Shown: positions 1 to 9,777 of the stretch, in pieces
Numbering within the stretch: position 1 is the stretch's first letter
Layout: every line of letters begins with the position of its first letter
From: Flavobacterium sp. SUN046
Lineage (GTDB): Bacteria > Bacteroidota > Bacteroidia > Flavobacteriales > Flavobacteriaceae
Length of the DNA stretch: 64,000 nucleotides
Assembly: GCF_028867965.1 (NCBI RefSeq)
Contig: NZ_JAPQNT010000002.1
Span: 310,001 to 374,000 of the forward strand
Direction: 5' to 3'
Notes under the pieces: model-generated
Told to the model about the DNA's origin: nothing
What the model saw: the letters and a program-made list of their open reading frames with translations, nothing else
Database searches by the model: none
Program-made: the position numbers and the translations under genes

Positions 1-918
1 TTTTCGCTCAACATTTAAAATATCTATTTTACTTTGCAATGAATTGATTTTTGGATGGTTCTCAATTGATGGATTTTCTTGTAATAATTCGTTGGTTTTT
101 AACGTTTCTTGAATGGTTAATTCTAATTTATCTTCTGGAATTATGTCATCTTGTAATTCCATTGGAATGGTGTTTTCTAACCAAAGAAAATTAGAAAGTT
201 CAAGTTTGGCTTTAATTAATTTTAACTTAGAATCTTCTAAACTCAGTTCACGATTGCGCACATTTATGCCAGCTTCAACCGAGTCTATTGCTGGTTTATC
301 GCCATTTGCAATCAAACTTTGAATTCCTTTAAATCGAATGGAAGCATTGTTGAAATAGTTTTCATATAATTTCACTTCGCTGTAATTTCGTTTCCAGTTA
401 AAATAGGCTACCGATGCATCGTACACTACTTGAATGGCTTGTAATTTTTGTTCAGCTCGACTTAATTTAATTTGTATTTTGGCTTTTCTAACGTCTGCCA
501 TTCTTTGATTTATTAGTAATCCTTGTCCTAATGGAACAGTTATTCCCAAAGAAGTTAATCCTTTATTTGGCAACGTGTTTTCTGGATTAATATAAATTCC
601 TTCGCTGTTGTCAAAACCAGCTTTTACTTCGATTCCGTACCAAGTTGGGATTTTGAAACTACTGTTTAAAATAGAATAATATTCTTTGTCTTTGAATTGT
701 TTTTTGTCAAAATCGACTTCAATTTTTGGATCAAATCCGCCACGAGCCATCATTAAATTAGCTTGAGCACTACTTATTTCTAAATTAGCGCTTTTCACCA
801 TTGGATGAAACTTTTTTACATAACCCAAATACTCATTGAATGTAAGTTCTTTGTTCGTATTGGTTTGTGCTGAAATGATGCACGTAAATAGTAAAAGTAA
901 AATTGGTATTGATTTCAT
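1..918 (-). CDS. TolC-family outer membrane efflux protein (3' end cut by window edge)
   Basis: The ATG at 916-918 opens a reading frame that runs without a stop to base 1, so the C-terminal part lies outside the window. The protein begins with a signal peptide (MKSIPILLLLFTCIISAQ) followed by the mixed polar helical sequence typical of TolC/OEP proteins, with segments such as FNEYLGYVKKFHPMVKSAN and VTVPLG-type strand edges. In the TolC family this forms the outer-membrane and periplasmic tunnel of a tripartite exporter. It is the last gene of a minus-strand run with a TetR regulator, an ABC exporter and an HlyD adaptor, which supports that role. The exported substrate cannot be told from sequence. 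Confidence 0.85.
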   Translation of the reverse strand, partial: MKSIPILLLLFTCIISAQTNTNKELTFNEYLGYVKKFHPMVKSANLEISSAQANLMMARGGFDPKIEVDFDKKQFKDKEYYSILNSSFKIPTWYGIEVKAGFDNSEGIYINPENTLPNKGLTSLGITVPLGQGLLINQRMADVRKAKIQIKLSRAEQKLQAIQVVYDASVAYFNWKRNYSEVKLYENYFNNASIRFKGIQSLIANGDKPAIDSVEAGINVRNRELSLEDSKLKLIKAKLELSNFLWLENTIPMELQDDIIPEDKLELTIQETLKTNELLQENPSIENHPKINSLQSKIDILNVERK

Positions 919-962
919 TTTTTTTGTGCCTTTAGTTTGAGTTTTAACCCTGATTTAAGGGA

Positions 963-987
963 AAAGCCTCGCTTCTTTAGCGAGCTT
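963..987 (-). terminator. Weak hairpin between HlyD and TolC genes
   Basis: Reading the minus strand, an AGCTCGCT/AGCGAGGCT stem of about 8-9 bp with a bulge and an AAAGA loop is followed by CTTTTCCC. It lies between two genes that probably share a transcript, so it may be a partial terminator that lowers tolC expression rather than an operon end. Confidence 0.35.
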
Positions 988-1037
988 TGGAAAGAAAGCA
1001 GGAACATGGATTGTTGAAATGCCCAAGCCATTCGTTC

Positions 1038-2384
1038 CTACTTTTTATCTTTAGTTGTTTTGGCTTTTTGTTGATAATAATTTGGAGGAAATCCGTTTAG
1101 CGTTCGCCAGATTTCAAACCAAACCGGAACGTTATCCAACAACGCAAGTGTTTGCGCTCCAGAACCCATACTGACTTGTTTTGGCCATTTTGCTTCGGTC
1201 TCATCGGGTGCAATTAGCACTCTAAATTTGCCATTTTCGCTAATAAAATTTTCAACAGCGACTATTTTACCACCAAAAGTTCCGTAACTCATGTTAGGCC
1301 AGCCAGAAAATACAATTGTTGGCCAACCATCGAACCAAACGCGCACTTTTTCACCTTTGTGAACCAGCGGTAAATCATTCGGATTGACATAAGTTTCAAC
1401 AGCAATATCATATTTAGATGGCATGATACCAACAATTTGAGTTCCTTCTTTGATAGTTTCTCCAATTCCAGATTGTAAAGCACGGTTTATATAGCCACTT
1501 TGAGGTGCTTTTATGTAATACATTCCGTTTCGTATTTTGTAATTGCTGTATTGATTTTCTAACTTATTTACTTGAGCTTTAGTGTCATATTGATTGCTCA
1601 AAGCAGTATATTGATCACTTCTTGCTTTAGAATCTTTCTCGGCATATTCTGCAGAAATTCTATTTACTTCTACTTTAGCATTTATTAATTCGTTTTGACT
1701 TGAGATGTATTTATTTTCTTGAGTTATAATTTTAGCTTCAACATCTTGTAATTTTAATTTTTTTTCTTCTACATCAGTCAATGGTTTTAAACCTTCTTTG
1801 TTTAAAGTAATTGCACGATTGAATTGTGTTGTGGCGATTTTAACTTGGGTTCTAACGGCAATTAAATCGATGCTATCACTTTTTACTTTTAAAATGGCTT
1901 GTCGAATTTTGTTTTTTGCCTGTTGTAATTTCAAATTCTTTTCGTTTTCAATTGCTGTAATTTGTGCCGAAAGCGAAGTTACTTTTCCGCCATAGGATTC
2001 TTGAGCTAATTTTTTAGCATCAACTTGATTTTTTGTATTGGTAACTAAATTCGGGTCGAGATAATCTTCTTTAACTTCAGAAATGAATAAAATGGTATCA
2101 CCTTTTTTAACATAATCTCCTTCTTTTACATACCATTTTTCAATTCGACCAGCGATTGCAGAATGAATAGTTTGTGGTCTTTGATCAGGTTTTAAAGTAG
2201 TTACAGCTCCAGAACCAGAAATACTTTGTGTCCAAGGCAGAAATAAGATAATGATTCCGATAATAGATACTCCAAGAATTATTTTGTTTAAAATTTTGTA
2301 ATGTGGTCGATTACTCAAATTTTTTACAGCACTAAATTGTTCTATATTTTCGGTAATCGGATTTTTTTTCGATATATTAAGCAT
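1038..2384 (-). CDS. HlyD-family periplasmic adaptor of ABC exporter
   Basis: The 448-residue protein has a short cytoplasmic N-terminus, one membrane anchor at about residues 34-50, and a biotinyl/lipoyl-like half-motif (AGRIEKWYVKEGDYVKKGD, about 79-97). A long coiled-coil hairpin spans roughly residues 115-290, the second lipoyl half is near YIKAPQSGYI, and a beta-barrel/membrane-proximal C-terminus follows. This is the layout of HlyD/MFP adaptors that link an inner-membrane pump to TolC. The gene starts 5 bp after the ABC transporter gene, so the two are almost certainly co-transcribed, and a TolC gene follows. Substrate unknown. Confidence 0.88.
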   Translation of the reverse strand: MLNISKKNPITENIEQFSAVKNLSNRPHYKILNKIILGVSIIGIIILFLPWTQSISGSGAVTTLKPDQRPQTIHSAIAGRIEKWYVKEGDYVKKGDTILFISEVKEDYLDPNLVTNTKNQVDAKKLAQESYGGKVTSLSAQITAIENEKNLKLQQAKNKIRQAILKVKSDSIDLIAVRTQVKIATTQFNRAITLNKEGLKPLTDVEEKKLKLQDVEAKIITQENKYISSQNELINAKVEVNRISAEYAEKDSKARSDQYTALSNQYDTKAQVNKLENQYSNYKIRNGMYYIKAPQSGYINRALQSGIGETIKEGTQIVGIMPSKYDIAVETYVNPNDLPLVHKGEKVRVWFDGWPTIVFSGWPNMSYGTFGGKIVAVENFISENGKFRVLIAPDETEAKWPKQVSMGSGAQTLALLDNVPVWFEIWRTLNGFPPNYYQQKAKTTKDKK

Positions 2385-2389
2385 AGCAA

Positions 2390-4054
2390 TTAGTTTTTAG
2401 AATCTGAAATTAATGTACCCTCTTTTAGTGTTATAATTCGGGTACTTTTTTGTTTCCAATAGTCATTTTTAGAAGACACAATAACGGTCCATTTATTATT
2501 TGGATTCATAATAAAATCTATAATTTCTTTGGAAGCTTCTTCATCCATTTTATCAAGTGGATCTTCATAAAATAAAATTTTAGGTTTGTTGATGATGCTT
2601 CGTGCTAAAACTATTTTTTGTGCATTAGATGATGATAATTGTCTGCCTTCTGGAAATATTTTGGTATCCAATCCGTTTGGTAAAGATTTAATGAATGAGC
2701 CTAAGTTGACACTATCAATTGCCCATTTCAAATCTTCGTGATTTACATGCTGATTATTGAATGTAATGTTTTCTAAAATAGTTCCTTCAAATGGCATTTC
2801 TCCTTGAATTATTGTGCCAATGTGTGAACGATATTGATTCAAATCTATTTTTCGATACGTATCATCATTAATAAAAAAGGAACCCGAAGTTGGATCAAGT
2901 AAACCTGATAAAATGCGCATTAATGTAGTTTTACCCGAACCATTTGATCCATTTAGAACAATTTTTTCTGAAGGTTCAATTTTCAAATTTATTTTTTCGA
3001 GTATGTTATCTGTGGCATCTGGAAATTTGAATTTTATATTTTCAGTTTCTAAACTTATATTGGTGAAGCAATATGTTGCCTCGGCTGATGTAGTTTCTTC
3101 GGTTTTTAAATCGGTAATTAATCCAATTTTTTCAATTGAAGTTAATACATCGTAAAAGGTTTCTAAACCTACAATTATTTTTTCTACAGAATTGATTACT
3201 AATAATATAATGATTTCTGCGGCTACGAATTGTCCGATGTTCATTTGCTGATTTAAGACTAAAAATCCACCTATTAATAACAAACTAGTTGTAATTATTA
3301 CTTTAAAAACTATTAATTGAATGAATTGTCTTTTTATGATACTAAAATGCTTTTCTCTGTTTTCTAAATACCCATTTACCAAATCATTATTTTTAGATAA
3401 AGCAAATTCAAAATTTTCTTTTTTGCGAAAACTCATATTATTTCTTGCCATTTCTTGAAGCCAGCTCACCACTTTGTATTTGTATTTCGATTCTTTTAAG
3501 CTTGTAGCTAATCCTGAATTGTAAGAAAATCTGAAGATTGAATACAACAAAATCAACAATAAGATTCCGAAAACTATAAAAAATGGATGGTATAATGACA
3601 GTAATAGAATTCCGAAAATTATCTGTAATAATGCTGTTGAAAAATCTACTAGCAATTTAGAAGTTCCTTTTTGGATAGTTAATGTGTCAAAAAATCGATT
3701 GGCTAATTCAGGTGGATATTGGTTGTACAATTCTTCAAATTTAATTTTTGGTAGACGATAACTAAATTCAAATGAGGAACGAACAAATATCTTTTGTTGT
3801 AAGTTTTCTGTAATTCGCAATTGCATTAAAGATAATATTCCAACTAAAGCAACTCCAATAACTACAACCACAACGAGAACAATCCAAGAAACACTGACTC
3901 TTCCAGATTGAATTAAATTGATAATTGCTTGAATTCCTAACGGTAATGATAGACTTACTAAACCTGCAAAAATGGCATAGAAAAAAATTTGAGAAATATC
4001 TTTTCTATCTAGTTTTAATAAATTGTAAAAGCGTTGTAATGGCGTTTGATTCAT
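2390..4054 (-). CDS. ABC exporter, fused membrane and ATPase domains, with degenerate ATPase motifs
   Basis: The 554-residue protein has a six-helix ABC type-1 exporter domain in residues 20-310 (hydrophobic stretches near 22-45, 56-78, 140-175 and 250-295) and an ATPase domain from about 335. Walker A is intact (GSNGSGKTT, 369-377) and the Q-loop glutamine is near 417. The other motifs deviate: the signature reads LSSSN instead of LSGGQ (473-477), the Walker B end reads YEDP with the D and E order reversed (496-499), and the switch histidine position is K529. Related exporters pair with HlyD and TolC, as here. Such a domain may hydrolyse ATP poorly or use an altered cycle. No peptidase domain is present. 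Confidence 0.85.
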   Translation of the reverse strand: MNQTPLQRFYNLLKLDRKDISQIFFYAIFAGLVSLSLPLGIQAIINLIQSGRVSVSWIVLVVVVVIGVALVGILSLMQLRITENLQQKIFVRSSFEFSYRLPKIKFEELYNQYPPELANRFFDTLTIQKGTSKLLVDFSTALLQIIFGILLLSLYHPFFIVFGILLLILLYSIFRFSYNSGLATSLKESKYKYKVVSWLQEMARNNMSFRKKENFEFALSKNNDLVNGYLENREKHFSIIKRQFIQLIVFKVIITTSLLLIGGFLVLNQQMNIGQFVAAEIIILLVINSVEKIIVGLETFYDVLTSIEKIGLITDLKTEETTSAEATYCFTNISLETENIKFKFPDATDNILEKINLKIEPSEKIVLNGSNGSGKTTLMRILSGLLDPTSGSFFINDDTYRKIDLNQYRSHIGTIIQGEMPFEGTILENITFNNQHVNHEDLKWAIDSVNLGSFIKSLPNGLDTKIFPEGRQLSSSNAQKIVLARSIINKPKILFYEDPLDKMDEEASKEIIDFIMNPNNKWTVIVSSKNDYWKQKSTRIITLKEGTLISDSKN

Positions 4055-4061
4055 AATTTAT

Positions 4062-4754
4062 TTAGTTTAGTATTTTTTCAATCATATTGATGTAAAAATC
4101 AGATGGAGAATTATTTTCATTACAATTAGTAATTGTTTTTAAATGATTTTTTAGAAAATGTTGGTGTAAAGCTCCTTCAACAATTGATGATGCAAGACTT
4201 TTTGCAAATGCATAATCAGGATTTACTTCATTTATAATGGCTATTATTCTATTAATTACTCGTTTATAGACTAAGAAATAACCAATTTTATTTTCTTCAT
4301 CAACTTCTTTAGTATGCAAGGTTTTAGTAAATTCAGAAACTATAATTTTGTATAAAATGGCTTCATTAACGTGTAAAGTATCTGAATCGTCAATAACTTC
4401 TTCTGTAACTAATTTTATTGCAATTTTAAGTTTTTCAAGAGGATTTGTAATGTTATTAGTATCAAAAACAAGTCGGTATTCCATCCAACCCCAATACCAT
4501 GAAGATAAGTATAAAAGTAATTTATGTTTACTTTCAAAATACCTGTATAATGAACTTTCATTTGAACCAATACGTTCACCTAATTTTTTGAAAGTAAAAT
4601 TCTCAAAACCAATAGCGTCAATTAAGAGAATACTGTTTTCAATAATTTTTTTTCCTAATTCAGAGGATTCAGGATTCTTAACGTAAAGTTTTTCGTTAAC
4701 AGGAATGATTATATTAGAAAGTATATTTTGCATAAGTAATAATATTTTATGCAA
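4062..4754 (-). CDS. TetR/AcrR-family transcriptional regulator
   Basis: The 230-residue protein has a TetR-type helix-turn-helix at about residues 35-80 (FTFKKLGERIGSNESSLYRY, then FESK), followed by an all-helical ligand or dimer domain. The ORF opens at 4754, but a second methionine at 4733 (MQNILSN) is an equally good start. The stop is 7 bp before the ABC exporter start, so the regulator probably heads and represses its own export operon in the usual TetR manner. Ligand unknown. The upstream region (4755-4878) is very AT-rich with no clear operator that I could pick out. Confidence 0.82.
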   Translation of the reverse strand: MHKILLLMQNILSNIIIPVNEKLYVKNPESSELGKKIIENSILLIDAIGFENFTFKKLGERIGSNESSLYRYFESKHKLLLYLSSWYWGWMEYRLVFDTNNITNPLEKLKIAIKLVTEEVIDDSDTLHVNEAILYKIIVSEFTKTLHTKEVDEENKIGYFLVYKRVINRIIAIINEVNPDYAFAKSLASSIVEGALHQHFLKNHLKTITNCNENNSPSDFYINMIEKILN

Positions 4755-4878
4755 ATATAATAGTAATACTATTAATTATGAAATTTTAACTTTTATTTAT
4801 GATGTTTAAAATCATAAGTAAAAACCAATAAATTATAGTAAATTATTGATTAATAGTGTTTTGTTTTAAAAAAAAAAG

Positions 4879-5448
4879 TCAATGTCTAGTCTTGATGTTT
4901 TGTTCACAAAGGCGAATGATTTCTGCAATTCTACTAGTTCTTGTTTCCTCACGTTTGGCTTGATTTAACCAATACAAATAGCTTTTTCTATAATGAAAAC
5001 TGAATTTTTGGTAGTTCTCGAATGCCATTTTATTAGTTTCAAACTGGATTTGTAAATCAGTTGGAATTTCTAGATTTTCAACATTATCAAGCAATTCCCA
5101 AGAACCATTTTGTTTAGCAATTTCTATACTTCGCAAACCACTTTGGTGCATTAAATTAGTCGCAATTAAAGTGTCTATATAGTTCTTGTTTATTTTACTC
5201 CAACCACTTTTTTCTTTTCTTGGACCAAACATCTGCTTGCGGCGTTCATCATCTACTTTTCTAACTGTTGAATCAATCCATCCGTAACACAAAGCTACTC
5301 GAACAGCTTCTTCCCAACGCATACTTTCAAAACCACTATTTACTCGATAAAAAATTAAATATATGCCTTTGGACGAATTGTGATTTTCATGCAACCATTC
5401 TCGCCATTCTTGATCATTTTTAAAATATAAATGTAGTTTTTCTTCCAT
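4879..5448 (-). CDS. YdeI/OmpD-associated family protein
   Basis: I prefer the methionine at 5448 (MEEKLHLYFKNDQEW) over the upstream one at 5466. The 189-residue product matches the YdeI/OmpD-associated family: an N-terminal block with EWREWLHENH, then WEEAVRVALCYGWIDSTVRK, a charged GPRKEKSGWSKINK loop, and a C-terminal YRKSYLYWLNQAKREETR that is the usual family ending. The biochemical role is poorly known; some members are linked to stress or antimicrobial peptide tolerance. It appears monocistronic. Confidence 0.75.
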   Translation of the reverse strand: MEEKLHLYFKNDQEWREWLHENHNSSKGIYLIFYRVNSGFESMRWEEAVRVALCYGWIDSTVRKVDDERRKQMFGPRKEKSGWSKINKNYIDTLIATNLMHQSGLRSIEIAKQNGSWELLDNVENLEIPTDLQIQFETNKMAFENYQKFSFHYRKSYLYWLNQAKREETRTSRIAEIIRLCEQNIKTRH

Positions 5449-5519
5449 ATTAAATACAAAAAACACAAAAACAAGTTAATTAAACAAATTTTTGTGTCTT
5501 AAATTATGATTTAAAAAAT

Positions 5520-6044
5520 CTATTTTATTATTGCTGAACACGCAACTCTTCCGCCTGCATTTCCGGTTGGTTGTGTTGTATAATCATCTGGATTTGCATG
5601 AACAATTAATCCTTTTCCAAGAATATCTTTGTTTACATCACCACAACCAATGCACCATTCATCGGTTTTTAAAGTTACCGTTGCATTTCCATCGGTATCG
5701 GCTGTAAAGTTTCCGATATCACCTTTATGATGTTCTGCATCCGACCATTTTCCGTGTTTTACATGTGTAGGATTCCAATGTCCACCAGCAGAAGCAGCGT
5801 CTGCGGCTGAGCAATCTGATTTTTCATGAATATGAATTCCGTGAACACCAGGTTTTAATCCTGATAATTTAGCTTCAAATGAAACAACACCATTTTTCTC
5901 TTTAAAAGTTGCGGTTCCAGTTACATTACTACCACTTTTTGGTTCTAAATTAATAGTTAAAACATTTGTTTTAGAATCAGTTCCCGATTTGCATGCAACA
6001 ACAATTGCTAAAACTAATGTAGATAAAATTATTGTTTTTTTCAT
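5520..6044 (-). CDS. sodC: Cu/Zn superoxide dismutase lipoprotein
   Basis: The start at 6044 gives a 174-residue protein with a lipoprotein signal (MKKTIILSTLVLAIVVAC). The Cu/Zn SOD core follows: HGIHIHEKSDC carries copper ligands and the disulphide cysteine, GGHWNPTHVKHG and HHKGDIGN carry the bridging and zinc ligands, and GNAGGRVACSAI near the end holds the second disulphide cysteine. The enzyme dismutates superoxide in the periplasm or on the outer-membrane surface. One unusual insertion, DEWCIGCGDVNKD, adds two cysteines close to the active-site side of the barrel. The upstream ATG at 6086 would extend past the signal peptide and is less likely. Confidence 0.9.
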   Translation of the reverse strand: MKKTIILSTLVLAIVVACKSGTDSKTNVLTINLEPKSGSNVTGTATFKEKNGVVSFEAKLSGLKPGVHGIHIHEKSDCSAADAASAGGHWNPTHVKHGKWSDAEHHKGDIGNFTADTDGNATVTLKTDEWCIGCGDVNKDILGKGLIVHANPDDYTTQPTGNAGGRVACSAIIK

Positions 6045-6111
6045 AAATTTTCTTTTTATCAAAGTTAATAAGATTTGTAACGACAAGCGTTAAATTTAGC
6101 TTAAAGATTGA

Positions 6112-6600
6112 TTAATTATTTAAAATTTTCTTGATGTTATTGTATTTTAATTTTTTTGGATTATAAATATGTATTGATTGCCCGACTAATTTCCATTGAT
6201 TATTTATTTTTTCAAGTAGTCTTATTTCATACGAAAAAGTTTTAACTCCTAAATTATCTGTTGAAAGTTCTTCGTGGCTTACCCATGCATCATTTTTATT
6301 AATTTTAAAATTGAAATTGGTTTGTGTTGCATTTCCGCCATTTCCCATTTTAGTTTTTGGATCTGTCATTGCTGTTGGTGGAACATCAATTGTTGTACCA
6401 TCAGCTAGAGAGACTATTATTTTACTGTATGGTTGAATTTGCCAGCAGTCTGAATGACCTTTAAAATTTCCGTTTCGCCATGTTTGTGCTTCTTTTTTCA
6501 GTAATTCTTTAATTGCATTCTCTTCTTGTTTTTTAGATTGGCAACTTATTAAAGTCAATCCAACGACTAAAATTAATAAAAAAATTGATTTTTTTTTCAT
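6112..6600 (-). CDS. Small lipoprotein, SnoaL/NTF2-like
   Basis: The 162-residue protein has a lipoprotein signal (MKKKSIFLLILVVGLTLISC) and then EENAIKELLKKEAQTWRNGN, a helix pattern common at the start of SnoaL/DUF4440 NTF2-like folds. The rest alternates strands (SYEIRLLEKINNQWKLVGQS) as expected for that fold. No catalytic residues can be assigned. It may be a periplasmic ligand-binding protein. It is probably a single gene, followed by the terminator-flanked beta-oxidation operon. Confidence 0.65.
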   Translation of the reverse strand: MKKKSIFLLILVVGLTLISCQSKKQEENAIKELLKKEAQTWRNGNFKGHSDCWQIQPYSKIIVSLADGTTIDVPPTAMTDPKTKMGNGGNATQTNFNFKINKNDAWVSHEELSTDNLGVKTFSYEIRLLEKINNQWKLVGQSIHIYNPKKLKYNNIKKILNN

Positions 6601-6640
6601 TTCAAATTATTTTATTGCTAATGTATTAAATATAATCAAT

Positions 6641-6670
6641 AAAAAAACCATCCGAATTAACGAATGGCTT
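6641..6670 (-). terminator. Rho-independent terminator of the beta-oxidation operon
   Basis: On the minus strand, CCATTCG and CGGATGG form a 7-bp stem (one GU pair) around TTAATT, followed by a run of seven T. It lies just after the stop of the acyl-CoA dehydrogenase gene. Confidence 0.75.
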
Positions 6671-6695
6671 TCCTAACATTTAACTTAACTAAAAA

Positions 6696-8486
6696 TTAAA
6701 AACAATAACTATTTTCAGCAACTAACTTACTTGTGATAGTTTCTCTTAAACCAACAATATTAGGCATGTTGGTGTATTTTGTAAAACGGCGTAAACCCAT
6801 TAACATCATGCGTTGTTCATCGCCTTCTGCGAATGAAATAATACTTTCTTTTCCTCTAGCAGCAACGATATCAACAGCTTTATATAGGTATAATTTTGCC
6901 ATTGCAATTTGCTCTTGAACTTTGGCTTCGCCTTCTTTTTTGGCTAATTTCTCAGTTCTTAAAATGGTGCTTTCTGCCATGTATATTTCAATTAACATAT
7001 CAGCTGCAGCCATTAATAATTGTTGGTGTGCGTCTAAATCCATTCCGAATTTTTGAACTGCTGCACCAGCAACCATTAAGAATGCTTTTTTCAATTTGCC
7101 AACCATTTCTTTTTCTTCTGAAAATAATTCAGAATAATCAGGTGTGTCAAATGATGGAATTCCCATTAAATCTTCTTGTACTTTCATTGCTGGCCCAAGT
7201 AAATCAACGTGACCTTTCATCGCTTTTTTGATTAACATTCCAACCGATAACATTCTGTTTATTTCGTTTGTACCTTCATAAATACGAGCAATACGAGCAT
7301 CACGCCAAGCACTTTCCATTGGAGTATCTTCTGAAAATCCCATTCCGCCATAAATTTGAATTCCTTCATCGGCACAATTTTGAACATCTTCTGAAACAGC
7401 AACTTTCAAAATTGAACATTCAATCGCAAATTCTTCAACACCTTTTAATTCGGCTTCTTGATGACTTGCACCTTCGGCTTCACGCGCTTTGATTCTATCT
7501 TCGATATCTTTTGCTGCACGATACGTAGCACTTTCACCTGCATAAGTTGAAGTTGCCATTTCGGCTAATTTATAACGAATTGCTCCAAAAGATGAAATTG
7601 GTGTGTTGAACTGAACTCTTTCGTTAGCATAATTTACTGCATTTGAAGTAACACGACGTTGTGCGTCCAAACAAGCAGCAGCCAATTTGATACGACCAAC
7701 ATTTAGTGAATTCATTGCAATTTTAAATCCGTTTCCTCTTTCAGACAACATATTTCCTACTGGAACTTTGGTTTCATTAAAGAAAACTTGACGTGTAGAA
7801 GAAGCACGAATTCCTAATTTATGCTCTTCTTCATTCATTGAAATTCCGTTGCTTGGATCATTTTCGACAATAAATCCTGTGATATTTTTATCATCTTCAA
7901 TTCGAGCAAAAACTATGAATACCGAACAAAAACCGGCGTTTGAAATCCACATTTTTTGTCCTGTAATTTTATAATGCGTTCCATCTTCTGAAAGAACGGC
8001 TTTTGTTTTTCCTGAATTAGCATCTGAACCTGCGCCTGGTTCTGTTAAGCAATACGCACCAAACCATTCGCCAGAAGCTAATTTTGGAACGTATTTTTGT
8101 TTTTGTTCTTCAGTTCCGTACAATGTAATTGGCATTGTTCCAATTCCGGTATGCGCTCCAAAAGCTGTTGAAAACGAACCTGTTGCACCCGAAATATAAT
8201 CGCAAACTAGACAAGTATCTACAAATCCCATTCCCATTCCGCCATAATTTTCAGGAACGGCAACGCTCAGAAAGCCCATTTCACCTGCTTTGCGCATTGT
8301 TTCTTCTGTGAAAGCATAATCTTTACTTTCAAAACGGTTTTTGTTTGGCCATATTTCTTTGTCGACGAATTCTTTTACAGAATCTCGCATCATTAATTGC
8401 TCTTCTGAGAAATCTTCGGGTGTAAAGACATTTTCACATTTGGTTTCTTTAACGAGGAATTGTCCTCCTCTGGTTATATCGCTCAT
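6696..8486 (-). CDS. Acyl-CoA dehydrogenase (long-chain, FadE-like)
   Basis: The 596-residue flavoprotein belongs to the acyl-CoA dehydrogenase family and carries out the first oxidation step of fatty-acid beta-oxidation. The N-terminal helical domain contains EEQLMMRDSVKEFVDKEIWP. The flavin-binding middle domain has CLTEPGAGSDANSGKT and KMWISNAGFC. The C-terminal helical domain ends its catalytic stretch with YGGMGFSEDTPMESAWRD and RIYEGTNEINR. A further 150-residue C-terminal extension is typical of the VLCAD-like long form. It is the third gene after MarR, hydratase/dehydrogenase and thiolase genes on the same strand, completing one beta-oxidation operon. Confidence 0.93.
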   Translation of the reverse strand: MSDITRGGQFLVKETKCENVFTPEDFSEEQLMMRDSVKEFVDKEIWPNKNRFESKDYAFTEETMRKAGEMGFLSVAVPENYGGMGMGFVDTCLVCDYISGATGSFSTAFGAHTGIGTMPITLYGTEEQKQKYVPKLASGEWFGAYCLTEPGAGSDANSGKTKAVLSEDGTHYKITGQKMWISNAGFCSVFIVFARIEDDKNITGFIVENDPSNGISMNEEEHKLGIRASSTRQVFFNETKVPVGNMLSERGNGFKIAMNSLNVGRIKLAAACLDAQRRVTSNAVNYANERVQFNTPISSFGAIRYKLAEMATSTYAGESATYRAAKDIEDRIKAREAEGASHQEAELKGVEEFAIECSILKVAVSEDVQNCADEGIQIYGGMGFSEDTPMESAWRDARIARIYEGTNEINRMLSVGMLIKKAMKGHVDLLGPAMKVQEDLMGIPSFDTPDYSELFSEEKEMVGKLKKAFLMVAGAAVQKFGMDLDAHQQLLMAAADMLIEIYMAESTILRTEKLAKKEGEAKVQEQIAMAKLYLYKAVDIVAARGKESIISFAEGDEQRMMLMGLRRFTKYTNMPNIVGLRETITSKLVAENSYCF

Positions 8487-8512
8487 TTCTTTATTTTTTT
8501 ATAGTTGGTTGA

Positions 8513-9694
8513 TTATAGTAATTCATATATTCCCGCGGAACCTTGACCTGTTCCAACACACATACTTACAATACCGTATTTAGATTTTCTCAATCGCATT
8601 TCGTCAAATAATTGTACCGATAATTTTGCTCCTGTACAACCTAGTGGATGGCCAAGTGCAATCGCACCACCATTTACGTTTACGATATCTGGATTCAATC
8701 CCAATTCTCTAGTAACTGCTAATGCTTGAGAGGCAAAAGCTTCGTTTAATTCAATTAAATCAATATCATTTAAAGTTAAACCTGCTTGTTTTAATGCTTT
8801 CGGAATGGCTTTTACTGGACCAATTCCCATGATTCTTGGTTCAACTCCAGCTGATGCAAAATTTACCAATCGTGCAATAGGAGTTACACCTAGTTCTTTT
8901 ACCAATTCTTCACTCATAATTAGTACAAATGCTGCACCATCACTCATTTGAGAAGAATTTCCTGCAGTAACCGAACCATCGGCAGCAAAAACTGGTTTCA
9001 ATTTTCCTAAAGCTGCGATATTAGTATCTGCTCTTGGACCTTCATCTTTAGAAACAGTATAAGATTTAGTTTCTTTTTTACCATTTTCATTGATAAAAGT
9101 TTGCTCAACAGTAATCGGAACTATTTGTTTGTCAAATTTACCTTCGGCTTGTGCTTTCAATGCTTTTTGATGTGAATTGTAAGCAAACTCATCTTGATCT
9201 TCACGAGAAACGTTGAATTGTTTGGCAACTGCTTCTGCTGTTAAACCCATTCCCCAATAGTAATCTTCGTTTCCTTCTTTTGCGACAGCGTAATCTGGAG
9301 TTGGTTTATAGCCACCCATTGGTATAAAACTCATGCTTTCTGCACCACCGGCAATGATACAATCTGCCATTCCGCTTTGAATTTTGGCTGTTGCCATTCC
9401 GATTGTTTCTAATCCTGATGCGCAATATCTATTCACGGTTACACCTGGAACGTCGGTTACTTTTAATCCCATTAAGGAAATTAAACGTCCAACGTTTAAT
9501 CCTTGTTCGGCTTCTGGCATTGCGTTTCCAACCATTACGTCGTCGATACGTTTTTTGTCAAAATCAGGAAACTGAGCCATCATGTGTTCGATGGTTTCTG
9601 CTGCTAATTCGTCAGGACGTTTGAAACGGAAAACTCCTTTTGGCGCTTTTCCAACGGCTGTTCTGAAGCCTGATACTATATATGCTGTTTTCAT
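8513..9694 (-). CDS. Acetyl-CoA C-acyltransferase (thiolase)
   Basis: The frame opens at 9847, but the real start is the ATG at 9694 ([20 protein letters not shown]), which matches the thiolase N-terminus; the extra upstream codons overlap the end of the preceding gene. The 393-residue enzyme has the nucleophilic cysteine in [11 protein letters not shown] (C91), the [15 protein letters not shown] block with the catalytic histidine, and the second cysteine in [11 protein letters not shown]. It cleaves 3-ketoacyl-CoA to acetyl-CoA in the last step of beta-oxidation. It sits between the multifunctional enzyme and acyl-CoA dehydrogenase genes, 26 bp from the latter. Confidence 0.94.
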   Translation of the reverse strand: MKTAYIVSGFRTAVGKAPKGVFRFKRPDELAAETIEHMMAQFPDFDKKRIDDVMVGNAMPEAEQGLNVGRLISLMGLKVTDVPGVTVNRYCASGLETIGMATAKIQSGMADCIIAGGAESMSFIPMGGYKPTPDYAVAKEGNEDYYWGMGLTAEAVAKQFNVSREDQDEFAYNSHQKALKAQAEGKFDKQIVPITVEQTFINENGKKETKSYTVSKDEGPRADTNIAALGKLKPVFAADGSVTAGNSSQMSDGAAFVLIMSEELVKELGVTPIARLVNFASAGVEPRIMGIGPVKAIPKALKQAGLTLNDIDLIELNEAFASQALAVTRELGLNPDIVNVNGGAIALGHPLGCTGAKLSVQLFDEMRLRKSKYGIVSMCVGTGQGSAGIYELL

Positions 9695-9777
9695 TTTTTT
9701 ATAGATAATAGAGGAAAGAAGAAGGAGAAAAGACTTAAAAATCTTGCTTCTTGCTTCTTGCCTCTTGGTTCTTTTTT

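Noticed and set aside
6733..7492. Plus-strand open frames across the acyl-CoA dehydrogenase gene
   Set aside because: They are antisense shadows of a clear gene and have no start signals or family likeness. The same applies to other opposite-strand frames over HlyD, AraC, purL, lpxD, menF and ftsK.
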